Part shown: positions 13,351-25,479 of the stretch, one piece after another
Numbering within the stretch: position 1 is the first letter of the stretch
Layout of the letters: every line of letters starts with the position of its first letter
From: Siphlonurus alternatus
Taxonomy: Eukaryota > Arthropoda > Insecta > Ephemeroptera > Siphlonuridae
DNA: 64,000 bases
Assembly (NCBI GenBank): GCA_949825025.1
Contig: OX463779.1
Span: forward strand, 39,876,203 to 39,940,202
Direction of reading: 5' to 3'
Position numbers and translations under genes: made by a program
Notes under the pieces: model-generated
Databases searched by the model: none
Told to the model about the DNA's origin: nothing
Seen by the model: the letters and a program-made list of their open reading frames with translations, nothing else

Positions 13351-13413
13351 TCGCCTTGAGGTTAGGCAACTTGTTTAGCACACAACAGAGAGGGTCACAT
13401 ACACAGCAGGGGT
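13351..13413 (-). repeat. Dispersed repeat fragment, copy 1
   Basis: Its reverse complement reads from a 'cccctgctgtgtatgtgac' block into 'aacaagttgcctaacctc' and AAGGCGA. It matches 45767-45829 on the plus strand over about 60 bp, and the 'aagttgcctaacctca' core recurs at 30621-30636. It has no visible ends or coding capacity. It may be part of a degraded transposon. Confidence 0.5.
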
Positions 13414-14547
13414 AAGATGTGTTTAAATATCTGCCGCATTAATTTGCGTATAAAATTTTATGCGTATATGGCCTGCATTTTTAGTGCCAAACAATTTGCC
13501 TATCCTCCAAGGAGCGTTGATGAAGTGGACGCTCTAAAATAAATACCAATTTTCGTAAGCATGATAAAAAAAAAAAATGCTATCACTATTTGCAGGCAAA
13601 TGGTATTATCTCAAACACAAGTGGTTATATAATCACATGAGAGTGACATGTGACATGTGGCATGTCTTATACTCATGATATGATATGCATATTGCCTTAT
13701 TTATACTTGTTACCAATGTCGACATAAATCCATAAAGAAACCACGACCAAATTCGACGAATAACAATATTAAGAATTAAAATAGTTTATAAATTTAAAAC
13801 TTTATCAATTTTAAATATTTTCATAAATCTTTGATAAGTGTGCGTGTGTTCCTTTATAAAAAAAGAAATAAAACTGTTTTCAACGTGGGGCTTGATAATA
13901 TATTATTTTACTGCTATTTTGGTAAACAAATGTTATTTTATTTCTTCATGACATTTAATATCTATAAAATTGATATTTTAGTTTGATACAAAAATAAACG
14001 TCAAAATTGAGCACGTGTTACAAACATGGAGAAAATTTCATGTAACTTGATTTTAAAATAAAAATAATTGATGCCATATTCCTTCAATTTATATACTTCT
14101 ATATTTCTATTCTACATTATTTTTAATGCTTGCTATGATTAAAATTAAGCATGGCATGTACGCCGTGACTTTTATACAAGGCATGTAAAAATATGCGTCA
14201 TGAAGCAAGCATGAACACGATACCTTACATTACCAGAACATGTGAAAAACCATGTACTTAGTTTTGTTTTTATTTTAAAGTGAAAAAAAATACTCTATAT
14301 TATATTTATCTAAAGACTAACCTGTTTTATATTGCCATAGAATTTTTTTAAAGCAAATAATGTAAGTTTATACGTTGATATGTTGTTAAGTTATAAATAA
14401 ATATAGGATATTATTGTTAAGTTATTTTGTCCGTTTTATCGTACAGCCTGTAATGAAGATTTCATAACTTTTATAGTAAAATAGCGAGTTCGTTATACAC
14501 ACAGAACTAAATACAACTCATGTACTGGTTACTATGTATAAAATATT

Positions 14548-14658
14548 CACCTAGGAAAATTTCCCTTTGCGGTCTTGCTAATCACCATGCCCCGCAACAA
14601 TAACGCAGGGAATGTCGATTAAAAAGGCTTCAAAATTAAAATTTTTCCAAGGTGGTGA
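14548..14658. mobile_element. Short palindromic MITE, 'GGAAAATTTCCCTTTGCGG' family, copy 1
   Basis: The left end carries 'aggaaaatttccctttgcgg' and then 'ctaatcaccatgccccg'. The right end reads back as a looser complement of it (CACCACCTTGGAAAAATTT in reverse complement). The same unit occurs at 57422-57541, and its left half at 23005-23046. Length is about 110 bp with no coding sequence. Confidence 0.6.
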
Positions 14659-14735
14659 GTGTGCCAGAAAAAAAAATGTGAAAAAATGAAAAATAATTAA
14701 TTTTTCCATAAAGTATCTTCAGACATGTATAATAT

Positions 14736-14949
14736 CGTTCCTCGTCCGGAATAATGAGCTATAATCTGCTTACCATGATTTCGCTACAATAATGAGCTGT
14801 CTAGTATTTCAGGTAAACGTGATAATGAGCTTTATTTTATACCGATTTACAGCTCATAATTGCGCTCATCTGAAATAGCAGATAGCTCATTAATTATTAC
14901 AACGAAATCATGTTAGGCAGATATAGCTCATTATTCCGGACGAGGGACG
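14736..14949. mobile_element. Palindromic MITE just inside a TMEM132 splice donor
   Basis: The left arm starts CGTTCCTCGTCCGG and runs into AATAATGAGCTATA. The right arm is its near-perfect complement (CGTCCCTCGTCCGG in reverse complement), and the match continues inward through a 'catgatttcg' block and an 'aatgagct' block. Total length is 214 bp. 'aatgagct' or its complement recurs about six times. The right end is only 41 bp from the exon-intron boundary at 14991/14990. Superfamily is not assigned, and no clear target duplication is seen beyond possible TA dinucleotides. Confidence 0.75.
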
Positions 14950-14990
14950 TACGTTAATATAAACACACCCCACGGTCGCAGTCTTCTTAC

Positions 14991-15312
14991 CTTGGCAATG
15001 GGCAGGACTGCGTGAATGTCGTCCTTCTGAGTGTCGAACCTGGCCGTCAGTTTGCGGCGCTCGTCCTCGTCATGGCCGTCCTTGAGAAGACGCGCCCGTC
15101 GCTGCTGAAGGGCGAAGTGCGCCGCAGCTGCTGCGGCCGCACTGTGGTGGTGCGCGGCGCCCGGGGTGGTGCGAGAGCCGTGCCCACCCCCGTGGAAACG
15201 CGTGTCGCCCTCCAGCACGTAGCGAATACCCCACACGATACGACCACCCTCCCAGGGCTCGGAGCCCTCGTCCACCTCAAGTAGCCAGTTGAAGACCTCC
15301 TCGACGGCAGCG
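14991..15312 (-). CDS. TMEM132: TMEM132-family protein, internal exon (third visible)
   Basis: A 322-bp exon. The acceptor reads attgttgcag before CGCTGCCGTC and the donor is CCAAG followed by gtaagaag. The first base completes an AGC serine codon with the previous exon, then 107 codons follow and the exon ends in phase 0. Residues 1-35 (AAVEEVFNWLLEVDEG..., then WGIRYVLEG) match the TMEM132 segment with an F-x-W-L-L-E-V-E-type strand and a W-x-I-x-Y motif. Residues 91-107 (RFDTQKDDIHAVLPIAK) match the family motif Q-x-D-I-x-A-I/V-x-P-I/L-A. Between them sits a low-complexity insert: His-Ser, a run of seven alanines (58-64), then a strongly charged stretch (QQRRARLLKDGHDEDERRK). Vertebrate paralogues have only a short linker there, as far as I recall. 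GC content is far above the flanking introns. Confidence 0.95.
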
Positions 15313-17358
15313 CTGCAACAATAATACCTTTCATTAGCGGATAATTACATGGGGGGAATAACAATGCATTATATGCTATATAATTGTGTAGTAATATGAA
15401 TAGAGGGTATTCCTTTTTTCTTATTTTCAGATTTTTTATAGAGTTCTTGAATTATTTTAAATTTTATTGAAAATTCGGCCACGCTCCTTCAAGACATGGG
15501 TTTAATCCAGGCTAAACATTGTTGATTTTTATTGTTGCAATAATAAAATCATCAAACTGCTGGCTTAAAGTTAGACCTCATCCCTCATCTATGCAATTTG
15601 TCGTTAGACTCTATCTTTTTATCAAGGATCAAGTGCCTCTAGGAAGCGTGACTAAATTTTCAATACATATTTTAACATAGTTGCCTTACTACAAAAATCC
15701 TGACAATAAAATCATACTAGCATAATTTTATATCCTCTATTCTCTGATAAAAAAAAAATCATGTGTAGGCTGTCCATTTCATCCAGTCTGATTTTCTGGG
15801 TCTGTTCCGAGATATAATGATATTGTTATCAGGACTTCATCAAATAATCCACGGCACAGTTTCAAGTTTGAATCCACAGTGTCAAGTGTATGTGAAAGTT
15901 GAGGGTGAAGTACTTTCACGACATGTCAATGTTAAGCTCTTCAACTATCAGTCTTTCACTGCTGCGAGGCTTCAGAGTGATAAAAAAATGAGAGCGTGAT
16001 GTACGTGTTGGTACGTGCATCCATGCTTACTAGGGTGGTAAAGCAGACAGAAATACAGAATCATGTGTGGAGTACATCTAAAGAGTTCAGAGTAAAGATT
16101 CCTTCTACCATGCACTGCGTTCACATCTTTACAATGTCGTTCATTTTCTTCTTTCTTGAGTTAATTTAGGGATACTCAACTGTATTTTAAAAATGACACG
16201 TAATTTTTATTAAGAAGTTATTTATTTGTGTTTGTATATAATATATATACAATATATAGAACGAAAAGCTGATTATTTCAGTCCAAAAAACAGTTTATGC
16301 AAAACTGCTATACTGCATGTATATTATACACTATAATAGAATATAAATTAGCTTTTATTGTTGTGAGGTTTAAACAATTGCACTCTTACGCATATAACAG
16401 CTAGCTTCTGCCTGATGGTTTACTTGCTAGTCCCCCTAAATTTGCTTTTGCATGCATTATCTCCCTTCATAAAGCCACCATGCTATGAAGAAGACTGCAA
16501 TATGTTCCCACTTTTATTATTTGAGACTGTATGTATGCTTTTCTATTGCCCATCAGAATGCCAAAAATTGCTAAGTTGAGAGGAAAACAAACACTGCACA
16601 TGAGTGGCTTGAGGTCATCTACTTGACCTGCTGGGTGTAATGTAGCTCAACCCTTTAACACGTGGAACCCTGTTGATGGCTTAAATGTAGCTGCTCTTCT
16701 TTGAAATTTAACACGTAACAGCTAGAGCTTTGTTTCTTACTTCTTAATTGCTTACTATTTTTTTTTCATGCTTGGTGGAACAAGTAATTGAATAAATTAA
16801 TTAAGTCTATCGACGTTTACTTTCATTCAAATTTATTTGAAAATGTTATTCTTCACTAAAGATTGTTTTTCGTATAATAATATTATTCAAGCAATAGTAT
16901 GTTAATCAACAGAGTAAACAAAGTCATGCATATATTACAATAATATTGAATACATTTTTCCTCATATATTGCTTATAATTATATTATAATGAATATATTA
17001 CATCCTGAATGAGGTATTCCACAGTTCCCTCAGTAAATGCTATAAGGACGTGTAAAACGTCGTGGCCATAACCCTTTTCATCTCAATCCTTTTACAATCT
17101 TCTAAATTGTTCTACGGCATTAATTATAATCTTTCAAGCGAGAGCTTAAGTCTTATATTTTCCGGAAATGACGCATTTTCTACTCATTTCCACTTCCGAT
17201 TGCTAGCTATAAGAAAGCGGAACTACGTAATTTATTTCATTTCCCAGACTTAAATCTTGTTTGAAAGACAGTACTTTTCCTGTTGACAAAATTGCCAACA
17301 TAAAATGCTAAAGGTCATGCAAATTAGCTCCAACTTTTTTATTGATATTCGAGCTCAC
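15313..17358 (-). other. TMEM132 intron (about 2.0 kb)
   Basis: The donor is GGAAG followed by gtgagc at 17358, and the acceptor is ttgttgcag at 15313. The sequence is AT-rich and without convincing ORFs or complete transposons. A 60-codon plus-strand frame at 15817-15999 has no recognisable similarity. I see nothing else of note in it. Confidence 0.85.
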
Positions 17359-17571
17359 CTTCCATTCTGCGCCTCGTCATCTTCTGAGGGGGTGGCTGCC
17401 GATGCGGGGGCGTCTCGCGGGGGTGTGGCGAACGGCCCGGGGGAGTCCGCCTCTTTCCTGAAGGCCGTTACCGTGGCGATCGTCTGCTTGGGGTTCGTGT
17501 CCACCGTCACGTGCCACGCTGGGGAGGCGGCTTGAGCGCCCAGCACGCGCAGTCCGCTCTTCACGCGGGCC
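17359..17571 (-). CDS. TMEM132: TMEM132-family protein, internal exon (second visible)
   Basis: A 213-bp exon with acceptor gtttttgcag before GGCCCGCG and donor AATGGAAG followed by gtgagc. The first base completes an AGG (Arg) codon carried from the previous exon, 70 codons follow, and two bases (AG) pass to the next exon. The peptide opens ARVKSGLRVLGAQAASPAW. This lines up with the TMEM132 motif R-A-K-V-K-x-G-V-x-I-x-G-V-R-A-S-x-P-x-x-W, followed by a strand ending V-T-A-F-R-K. The second half (about residues 41-70) is a Pro/Ser/Ala-rich, then acidic linker (SPGPFATPPRDAPASAATPS, then EDDEAQNG), probably a disordered loop. In this family the segment lies in the extracellular Ig-like part. 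Joining to both neighbours keeps the frame open. Confidence 0.95.
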
Positions 17572-20500
17572 CTGCAAAAACACAGACTTTGGTCAGGCGG
17601 GTGGCGTGAAATAGGAGCCATTTCTAAACCTAAATTTTAGAACCAAAATAGGTATGAGCGTAAACCCTGAACTGTATAGCTTTTATGCAATTGATTTCCT
17701 TATGCGCTTGAACGTAAGGTCAATTGGGTGTGGAAAATGTATGCATATAATAAGGAATATAGTTCATGAGCATAGCTTACAAACAGACCTAATGTAAATT
17801 TTAAATTATTTTTACCTCTAAATTTGATTGTGTTTTGTTCCAAATCATTAAAAAATCTTCTAAAAACACCTACATTTATATATATAAAAAAAGAAGGGTC
17901 TCTAAAAAGAGTAATATAATTTCCATGCATTTTGGTATTAAAAATTGACCCAAATTAAAGTTAGTCTTCACTTTTTTGTTCAAATTTCGTTCTTAAAATG
18001 AGATAAAGTTTTGTATTTTTGTGAAAAGTTCCAAGAACATTTAACAAGTAAAAGGTAAATACGAAATAGTTTGTATTAAATGTAAAATACATCTAGAGTA
18101 GTTTGTAAATAATTGAAATGCCGTGAGATGAAATTCTGTACGACCACTTGAACTAGCGCTTGTTGTGCCGCGGGCTACGATCAATAGCAGCTCTAACTTG
18201 TACTGCATGCTTTCACACGTTTCCGGCTATATTGGATAGAAAAACAAATCGTACGCTTTTTCATTATTAATTCTGTGTGTAATTTTAAAATACTCTCAAA
18301 AGCATGAAATTAAACATTTGTAAAGAGCTATTCGCTTTGTACATTTTTTACTTTCATCATGTTAAAAAAAAAACATATGACACATTGTGTTAAATGATGC
18401 TAAAATTACATTGTTTATTGAAAAACACTTAAAACGTTTCGAACTTTAAAGTTAAATCACACTTGATTATTATGATTATCGATGTATATATAAATCAAAC
18501 TACCAGAATGGTTTGTCAAACGTTTTGCATTTTAAAGTACCAAGACTACATATAATGCATACAGCTCAGTGTCATCATCTTTGTGTGTGCAAATATACAA
18601 AAAAAAATTAAATACATTGAATACACATATAATGCTTTATTTAAAACTGTTATTAATATATATGCATATGCATAATGCAGTTTGAATTGGACGAATAAAT
18701 TAATTTAAATTCAAGTTACCCCAATATGACTCCGATGAGATACACATCAAGAGCAGATTATAATTTTATCATAATTAATTATACAAAATATTATTATATT
18801 CGAGTAAATTACGAAACGTGCTAGCCTCTTGGCAGCGGGTATTAGCTGTCCTAAAATATATAGCTGGGTGGCAACATTGAATTTATAATATTAATATTTT
18901 AATATCATGTTGTTGTTTAATTTTGAAGTTGGAGCTTTGCAGATTGAACCAATGTCAAAGCAAGGAGTTATATTGCTCTATGGCGCAAAATGATTGATGA
19001 AACCTTGTGATTTTTTTAAAAAAAGTATTTAAAAAAAATATATTAAAATCATGTGCGCTTACTAAACCATTTAGTGCCCTAGAACAGCTACTTATTTTGA
19101 TATTCATACAATCGTCATAATTATCTAAGTTTAAAATTACTCACTGAAATGATATTCAAATATTAACATTGTAAAGATACGCCAGGTTACGCCAGTGTTG
19201 CCACCTAAACTCAATCTCCTTAATGTAATATTAAAATGAAGTATAATATAAAATTACAAGAAGAACTAACATACTTTCAAACAGAGCAGTAATAAATTTT
19301 TACTGGCGGTGAAATTACCACTGTACAAAGGTTAATAAAAATCAATGTACCGATCATTTGTACAGACGTTTGCTTGCCTTGACCTGACGGTAATAATGTC
19401 ATGCTCCCCAAAGACAATTGAACCGATGGAGTTATTACAAAAGAACAAAAGAGGGATGATTTTTTTGCTGGTGTTGCATTATTGAACATTATGAGATAAC
19501 CATGGCAACGGAGGAGCACTCGTGTGGAACAGATGCTTCCTATATTGACTTAGTGGTTGCTTCAAGAAACACAAACTCCATATAAGTAAAAACAAATTCA
19601 AACAATCTTATATTGAGCTGTGGTTTGCCTTGTAATAAATTCTCATCAACACCTAGAATCCCATGAACAATGAAGGTGTTAATTGCCTTGAAATATCAAT
19701 CAATCATGTCAAATTTGGCACTATATGAAATATAAGTTGTACACCCCATTTCAACAAAAATTATATCAAACGTATTGAAAAAATTGTTCCACCTTTTGGA
19801 ATGCCCGGGCAATAAACCCCCACATATAAGCAATTCAATTATTTATACAGTATATAACATAACGTGGTCAACTGTGAAAACGTAAAAACAAGATAAGAAG
19901 CTGATAAAATAAGATAAAAACAAAATTAGACCTTTATTGATTTAAGATGTTTGTTTAAAAGCGGATATAAGCCGTCCTTTTTTTTTTATCCCCAAACACT
20001 AAATTGTATAGCAGATAATGCTTATCTTATTATTTATTTCATCTCATTATACGTCAATTATATAGATTAAATTTGTATTATTTGGATTCTAATGCTATTT
20101 AAGAAGGTAGTATATTAAATATATATACTTCCTTGGAAGGTGTGTTAAACTTCCCGGCCCCTGTTTAAGATCATATCCGTGTTAGAAGCAGAAGCGCAAT
20201 TATTAGTATCGGTGGTTTTTGTTCGTATCTTCGTCACGATCTTCCTTGGAAACGTGCTGTGACCGCGCCGACCACACAGAAAACCAATTTTACGGATGGA
20301 TCGGTCCCAAATTACTTACATAGTAGATAATCAAGCTCGTTCATATCAATCTAATGAAAATAATTAACTAATACAATATGGATGTCTTTTTGTGAGGGGT
20401 TCTTTTATAAAACGTAAAAGTGACTCTAAATTTGAGATAGCACTCAATTGTTCAAAATAAAAAGTAAATGAGTAAAAATTAACACAGAATAACTCAGAAA

Positions 20501-22552
20501 TAGTTAATTCCACTTAAATTGCAAGGCTGCGGGTAAAGCAAGGCGCCACAATTCCCCATGGCGCCTCTCTGCATGGCGCCACCTCTCTAGATATAAGGAG
20601 AACAAATTATCGTGCGGGGTAATCGATTTTTTCAACCGTGAAATATGTAGATATGCAAGGGATAACCGTTCCCTTACAAATGCTTAAAAAAAAACATATT
20701 TCAATTCTCCGGCGTTCTAATTTTGTCATCATAAAGCATGAATAAATTTGTTCCACCTTCTAGAGAGCGTGAAATAAGCTTGATTATGCTGGATAAGATT
20801 TTTATTTTATTTTAAGAGCATGAAGAGTTTTTTTTTTTCTTTATTTAAAGATAAAAATAATATCAATATCTGGGTTTTTATAAGTGCTTAGGAAATGCAA
20901 AAATTCAAATAAAATACTTCTTTCCAGTTTCTACCCCTGTATAATAATATTCCCTCTATAAAAATTATACATAAAAATTAAATTGCTATTAATTCTGCAG
21001 ACTTAATTCCTGGTATATAAACTCTTTAAGTATATGATTTGAATATATTAATAAACAAGAAACAAAGGTATAATACGTGATATTATGAAATAAATTTTGT
21101 TGCATGATATTTTAGATTAAAAAAAAAACAAACTTAAGTATACCATATTTTATATTATATAAGTCATCTGTAAATGTATTTACTTTACAGCTTAGTGAAT
21201 TTGCAATGTAAATGCATGTATACACATTAATCAAGTGATGGAAATTGAGTTTCTGCTGTGGTGAAGCTATACGAACTTCCTTCACTAAACCCTACACCAC
21301 CACCTGCAGCCTTCCGGCATGGGCATAAAACACACCTGAGAGAATATCTGCTGCTGCCGCTTTCTAATAAGAGCAAGTATAAAAAAAAGGTTACGGCCTA
21401 GGAGCTAGGATTAATGTACTACGCGGGGTTGTGTGGGTGGTCCGAGAGGGAGAGGGAGGGAGGGAGAAGGGAGGGATGCTCCCTTTGGTGGAGAGTAGCT
21501 GAGTGCTCCTCTCTTCCACCTTTCTCTCTCACCTCCCAACTTCGTCTATATTACGTTTGCCGCAGTAACAGAGCCATTTCTGTACGTCACTATCTTTAAA
21601 TTATTGCAATATATCGAATTGAAAAATTTATTGCTTACAGATATATGTTTGAAATTTTATTATAAAACATTCAATGCATTTTATAGATTTTATTATACAT
21701 AAATTATGAATGTACAAAAAATAATAAAATCACATACCATGCTATTTTTTTCTTTTACTGCATATTACTCGTATTTGGTATTAAATGTATGTTTATAGTA
21801 ACGTATTATAGTTATTGTAATTTAAATATGCAATACATTTTACTATATATAATATCAAAAAGTACGCAAAATGGCAATTATAGAGAAAAGCAGTTACATA
21901 CATTTTTTTTGACATTTATATAATCCTAACCAATACTTTTTTGAAACTCAAAATAATAACATTATATGATATCTCACTGCATGTTTTTTTTTTAAAAGTT
22001 TATATTTAATTGATTCTGTATTGACGATATTATATTTTCACCGGATACAAATATGAGCCTTCAGTGCTTGGTGGCATTCAGCGCATGCGTATACTTCCTT
22101 TTGCACAATAATAAGGGAATGGATGTTCTTTATGGAGGTGAATCTCCTCATTTTGTGATCACCCCAACCGTCCATTTGACTGTTGGTGTAATCACCAATC
22201 CTCGTCGGTCTTCCAACACAAACTAGCACGGCTGTTTTACCACGTATAGTAGGAGTAGGAACATTGCTTCGCTTACATCCATAAATATTTGATCGGAAAT
22301 CAATCGATAAACACACACAACCACAAACATATTATATCTATATATACTATACAAGCCGCCATATATATACTATGTGTTTGTGTTCTTTTCTGTGGTTGTT
22401 ACTATATACAGTATAACACACTCACAGCTTTTCAGCTTATTTGCTTATGTTAACTATATATACTTTCATGTCATGTAATATGTCAGTATCAATCTCCATA
22501 ATACTCTACTAATACTACTATAGTCTTATTATACTGTATATCAGCGTATTCG

Positions 22553-22586
22553 AAAAAAAAAAAAAAAATAAAAAAAAAAAAAAAAA
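22553..22586. repeat. Poly(A) tract, one T interruption
   Basis: 33 A residues broken by a single T at 22569. No retroelement body is recognisable immediately 5' of it, so it is called only as a simple repeat. Confidence 0.9.
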
Positions 22587-23000
22587 TGATGCTCGCCTGT
22601 AAAGTATGCAACTTTTTGAACAAATCTGTTCTGCGGGTTGCTGTAAAATAGGATGAATATAAAATTGCATGGAAATTACATCAGTAAAGAGAACAGCAAA
22701 ATAAATCAAATTTTCAAGAGAAAAGTACGGCAAAGAGTAATTTGTTTGTTTTTTCATAATGATCCTTCAACCTTATCCGAAGGTTATTGGATTTCCTCTG
22801 TTGAAGACGGCAGCTCGTTGATTGGTTTTGCACCGATCACAGAAGCAACTCGAGTGAAATTGTACCGGAAATTATTACTAGCAAAAGTTCAAGCACAAGC
22901 TCTTGTTTATTTGCCCTACATTATAAATTCATATTTTATACAATATCCATGTATTTTTTCTATATTCATGTGTTATACACTACTATCATAATATACTTTA

Positions 23001-23046
23001 AATATACTCGTCTCCTCGGAAAATTTCCCTTTGCGACCTTGTTAAG
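23001..23046. mobile_element. Half of a 'GGAAAATTTCCCTTTGCG' MITE, interrupted at TTAA
   Basis: The left end TACTCGTCTCCTCGG plus the following 'aaaatttccctttgcgacc' and 'ttgttaa' matches the termini of the copy at 57422-57541 (its right end in reverse complement). The match stops at the TTAA where the foldback element 23041-23370 begins. The expected continuation 'tcaccatgcc' is absent after that foldback. This suggests an insertion followed by loss of the other half. Confidence 0.5.
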
Positions 23047-23370
23047 GGTTAAGATAACGCCACCAATGTTAAAAAAAAAAAAACCCTCACACAAAATTCT
23101 AAAAAAAAAAATAATAAAAAGTTCTCCTCTACACCCCCTATCAGTAGCTAAAATATTAGGTACACAAATACGATCTAGTTTTTGAGTTATGAATTTTTAA
23201 AGTTGACTATATAATTTAACATGGGAGTTCCATTTCCAAAATTCATAACTCAAAAACTAGATCATATTTGTAAACCTGATATTTTAGCTACGAGAAAATT
23301 TTAAATTTTTTTCAGAATTTTTGTGTGAGGGATTTTTTTTTTAACATTGGTGGCGTTACCTTACCCTTAA
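23041..23370. mobile_element. Foldback MITE flanked by TTAA (piggyBac-like)
   Basis: It starts TTAAGGGTTAAGATAACGCC and ends GGCGTTACCTTACCCTTAA. The arms pair over about 150 bp: 'accaatgtt' plus an A-run, 'tcacacaaaattct', 'tagctaaaatatta', and 'gatctagtttttgagttatg' all have complements in the right half. The centre is about 40 bp. TTAA at both ends with GGGT next to it fits the piggyBac target-site rule. There is no transposase. Short frames across it are not genes. Confidence 0.7.
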
Positions 23371-23995
23371 TTATTACAATCAGAGCTCTAAACCAAAATA
23401 TGCCATGTTGTTGTTTTTCCTATATAATCATATTTTTTACTTGAATTTTCAACAAAATGAGACTTCCATCCTCGAACCTTTCACTTTCAATAAAAAAAAT
23501 GCAGCTCACGCAACTCACGAGTACATAATAAGTTAAAAAGTTAGTTTTAATTTACAAAAATATAATAGTATCTAAAGTTATAAATTCATTAAATAACAAA
23601 CAAAATCTCAACTATATCGTCTATATCTGATACTCAAAGAATACTATTATAAAACATACAGTAATTTTGTTTATTGCCAATAAACAATCATGTTGAATAA
23701 CATACTAAGCCTTATAATGAGTTAAATGTAACATTTAATTTTAATAGACACTGATAGATGAAAATATAAATTCATAATTTAATAAAAACGTTCTGACCAT
23801 TTGGTTAATTTTGCAGCAGTAAAAATCATATTATTTTATAAAATGTGGGTGGAAGCTTAATAGTAGTGTAGATGTATGCATAGAAGATACCCATTTAATT
23901 ATTCATGGCCCTTGCCTGTCCGCTCGGAGTATGGAGTAAGTAAGGTACGTATAATAGTATACGACGCGACCGCCGAGTGAAATAGAAGTGGCGCG

Positions 23996-24108
<113 letters not shown>

Positions 24109-25453
24109 AGAGGTGAGGTAATTCTATTACAGCTTGAACGTTGACCCAACAAACTGGGACACTCTTCATCATGGTGTGCTGTGCATGAAGAAGTTAACGC
24201 AGATTTGTGTACAATTAACCCTGAAATGTATTATATAACAAAGTACAGAGAGTTTTGGGTTATGGAGATGTTTATATCTTTTTATTTCTCTTTAAAATCC
24301 TTTATTTCGAACAATCACTACGACAAACGACATTAATGAAATCACTTTCTCTGTAGTTTGTACTTGAGGACCGACGTTGAGAGAAAAGCCATTTTATAAT
24401 AATTGACTTAGTTTTTTTTTTTATTATTTATCTTCGTTTAAAAACAACGTCCATATTACATGATGTATACACAGTGACTTCATCTTCTTAATACAAACAT
24501 TATTACAGTTACAGTATGTTATAAAGGATTTTTATTTACATCCCCTATTATTTTTGAAAGTAGAAAATCAATTAACAAGAGGCAGCTTAAAAATTTTTTT
24601 ATGAAAAAATTTATTCTTTGCAGACTGGCCGAAAAATCGTGTGCACTATTTTTTTATTTATTTTTTTCGTACTGTGAATTTAAATCTATTATAGAAATGT
24701 GAAAGGTTTACTGATGTACTCACTTGATGTACTTGCCATAATTCAATAAGTCTGCTTTGCCGGCATTGTCATGATTACTACAAAGTTTTTCACTTTCGTT
24801 GGAAATATTGTCAATCTTTATTTACGCTAATGGACTTGTTACTGACCCTTGGGGCACTCCAGTAGGCTGAGTTGAGCACGACCCTCTAGAGACTTCATTG
24901 TTCAAGCCATACTATGTATATAACGTTAGTACCAACATCGTTATAAAGTTTTAATTGCAATCTCAACACTATTCAGTGAACTCTGTACATAACAAACGTG
25001 ACATGTATTCAAATTGAATACACTCAGTTTTTTTTATGTATTTAATTGCCACGTAAACATAACACATCTGGGGAAGAAGAGTATTCAGAAAAATTGAGTT
25101 AACTAACGTCCTAATTATTTAACGCAAACTCTGAATATGCACAAATGGACAAGAAATGCTTCAACATAATATAAATTTATATTTATTGTACCGTAACTTT
25201 CTGCGGTTTTACAAGTGTTTTGAATACAATTTGCTTTCAACAAAACAAAAATGCTGCAGAATTTTAAGCCCAATGGAGGTATAATTAGAGCATGTATAAT
25301 CAAGTTACAAATATCATGAAGTAAAATAGACGATGCAATGTAATAAGTATTAGTATTGCTCTAGTTACATAATACACAATGTAATTTTTATACTCCTTGA
25401 CTATTTTTTTTGTCTCAATTACCTGTCTCTAAAACTCTTGTTAAAAATTTCAA

Positions 25454-25479
25454 TTTTTTTTTTTTTTTTTTTTTTTTTT
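25454..25479. repeat. Poly(T) tract
   Basis: 26 consecutive T residues. On the minus strand this would be a poly(A) tail, but no retroelement body is recognised next to it. Confidence 0.9.

Larger units (their letters stand above)
2570..14990 (-). other. TMEM132 intron (about 12.4 kb)
   Basis: Bounded by a consensus donor (CCAAG followed by gtaagaag) at 14990 and an acceptor ending ttacag at 2570. It contains no ORF with recognisable protein similarity. It holds several inverted-repeat elements listed separately (7459-7580, 7768-8310, 8909-9353, 14548-14658, 14736-14949), a LINE-like 3' tail (6518-6662), a (TA)n tract and the (TC)n-rich block near 12.2-12.56 kb. A TGACGTCA palindrome lies at each of 2794, 11490 and 12130. 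The stretches between these, such as 2.6-6.5 kb and 9.4-10.8 kb, are plain AT-rich sequence in which I see nothing else. Confidence 0.85.

Noticed and set aside
15012..15364. ORFs on both strands over the third TMEM132 exon
   Set aside because: GC-rich coding sequence leaves several frames open; only the minus frame with TMEM132 motifs joins in phase with both neighbours.
17305..17583. Plus-strand 76-codon and alternative minus-strand frames
   Set aside because: Shadows of the 213-bp TMEM132 exon.
22038..22316. 92-codon minus-strand ORF
   Set aside because: Partly protein-like composition, but no recognised family, no splice or start context and AT-rich surroundings.
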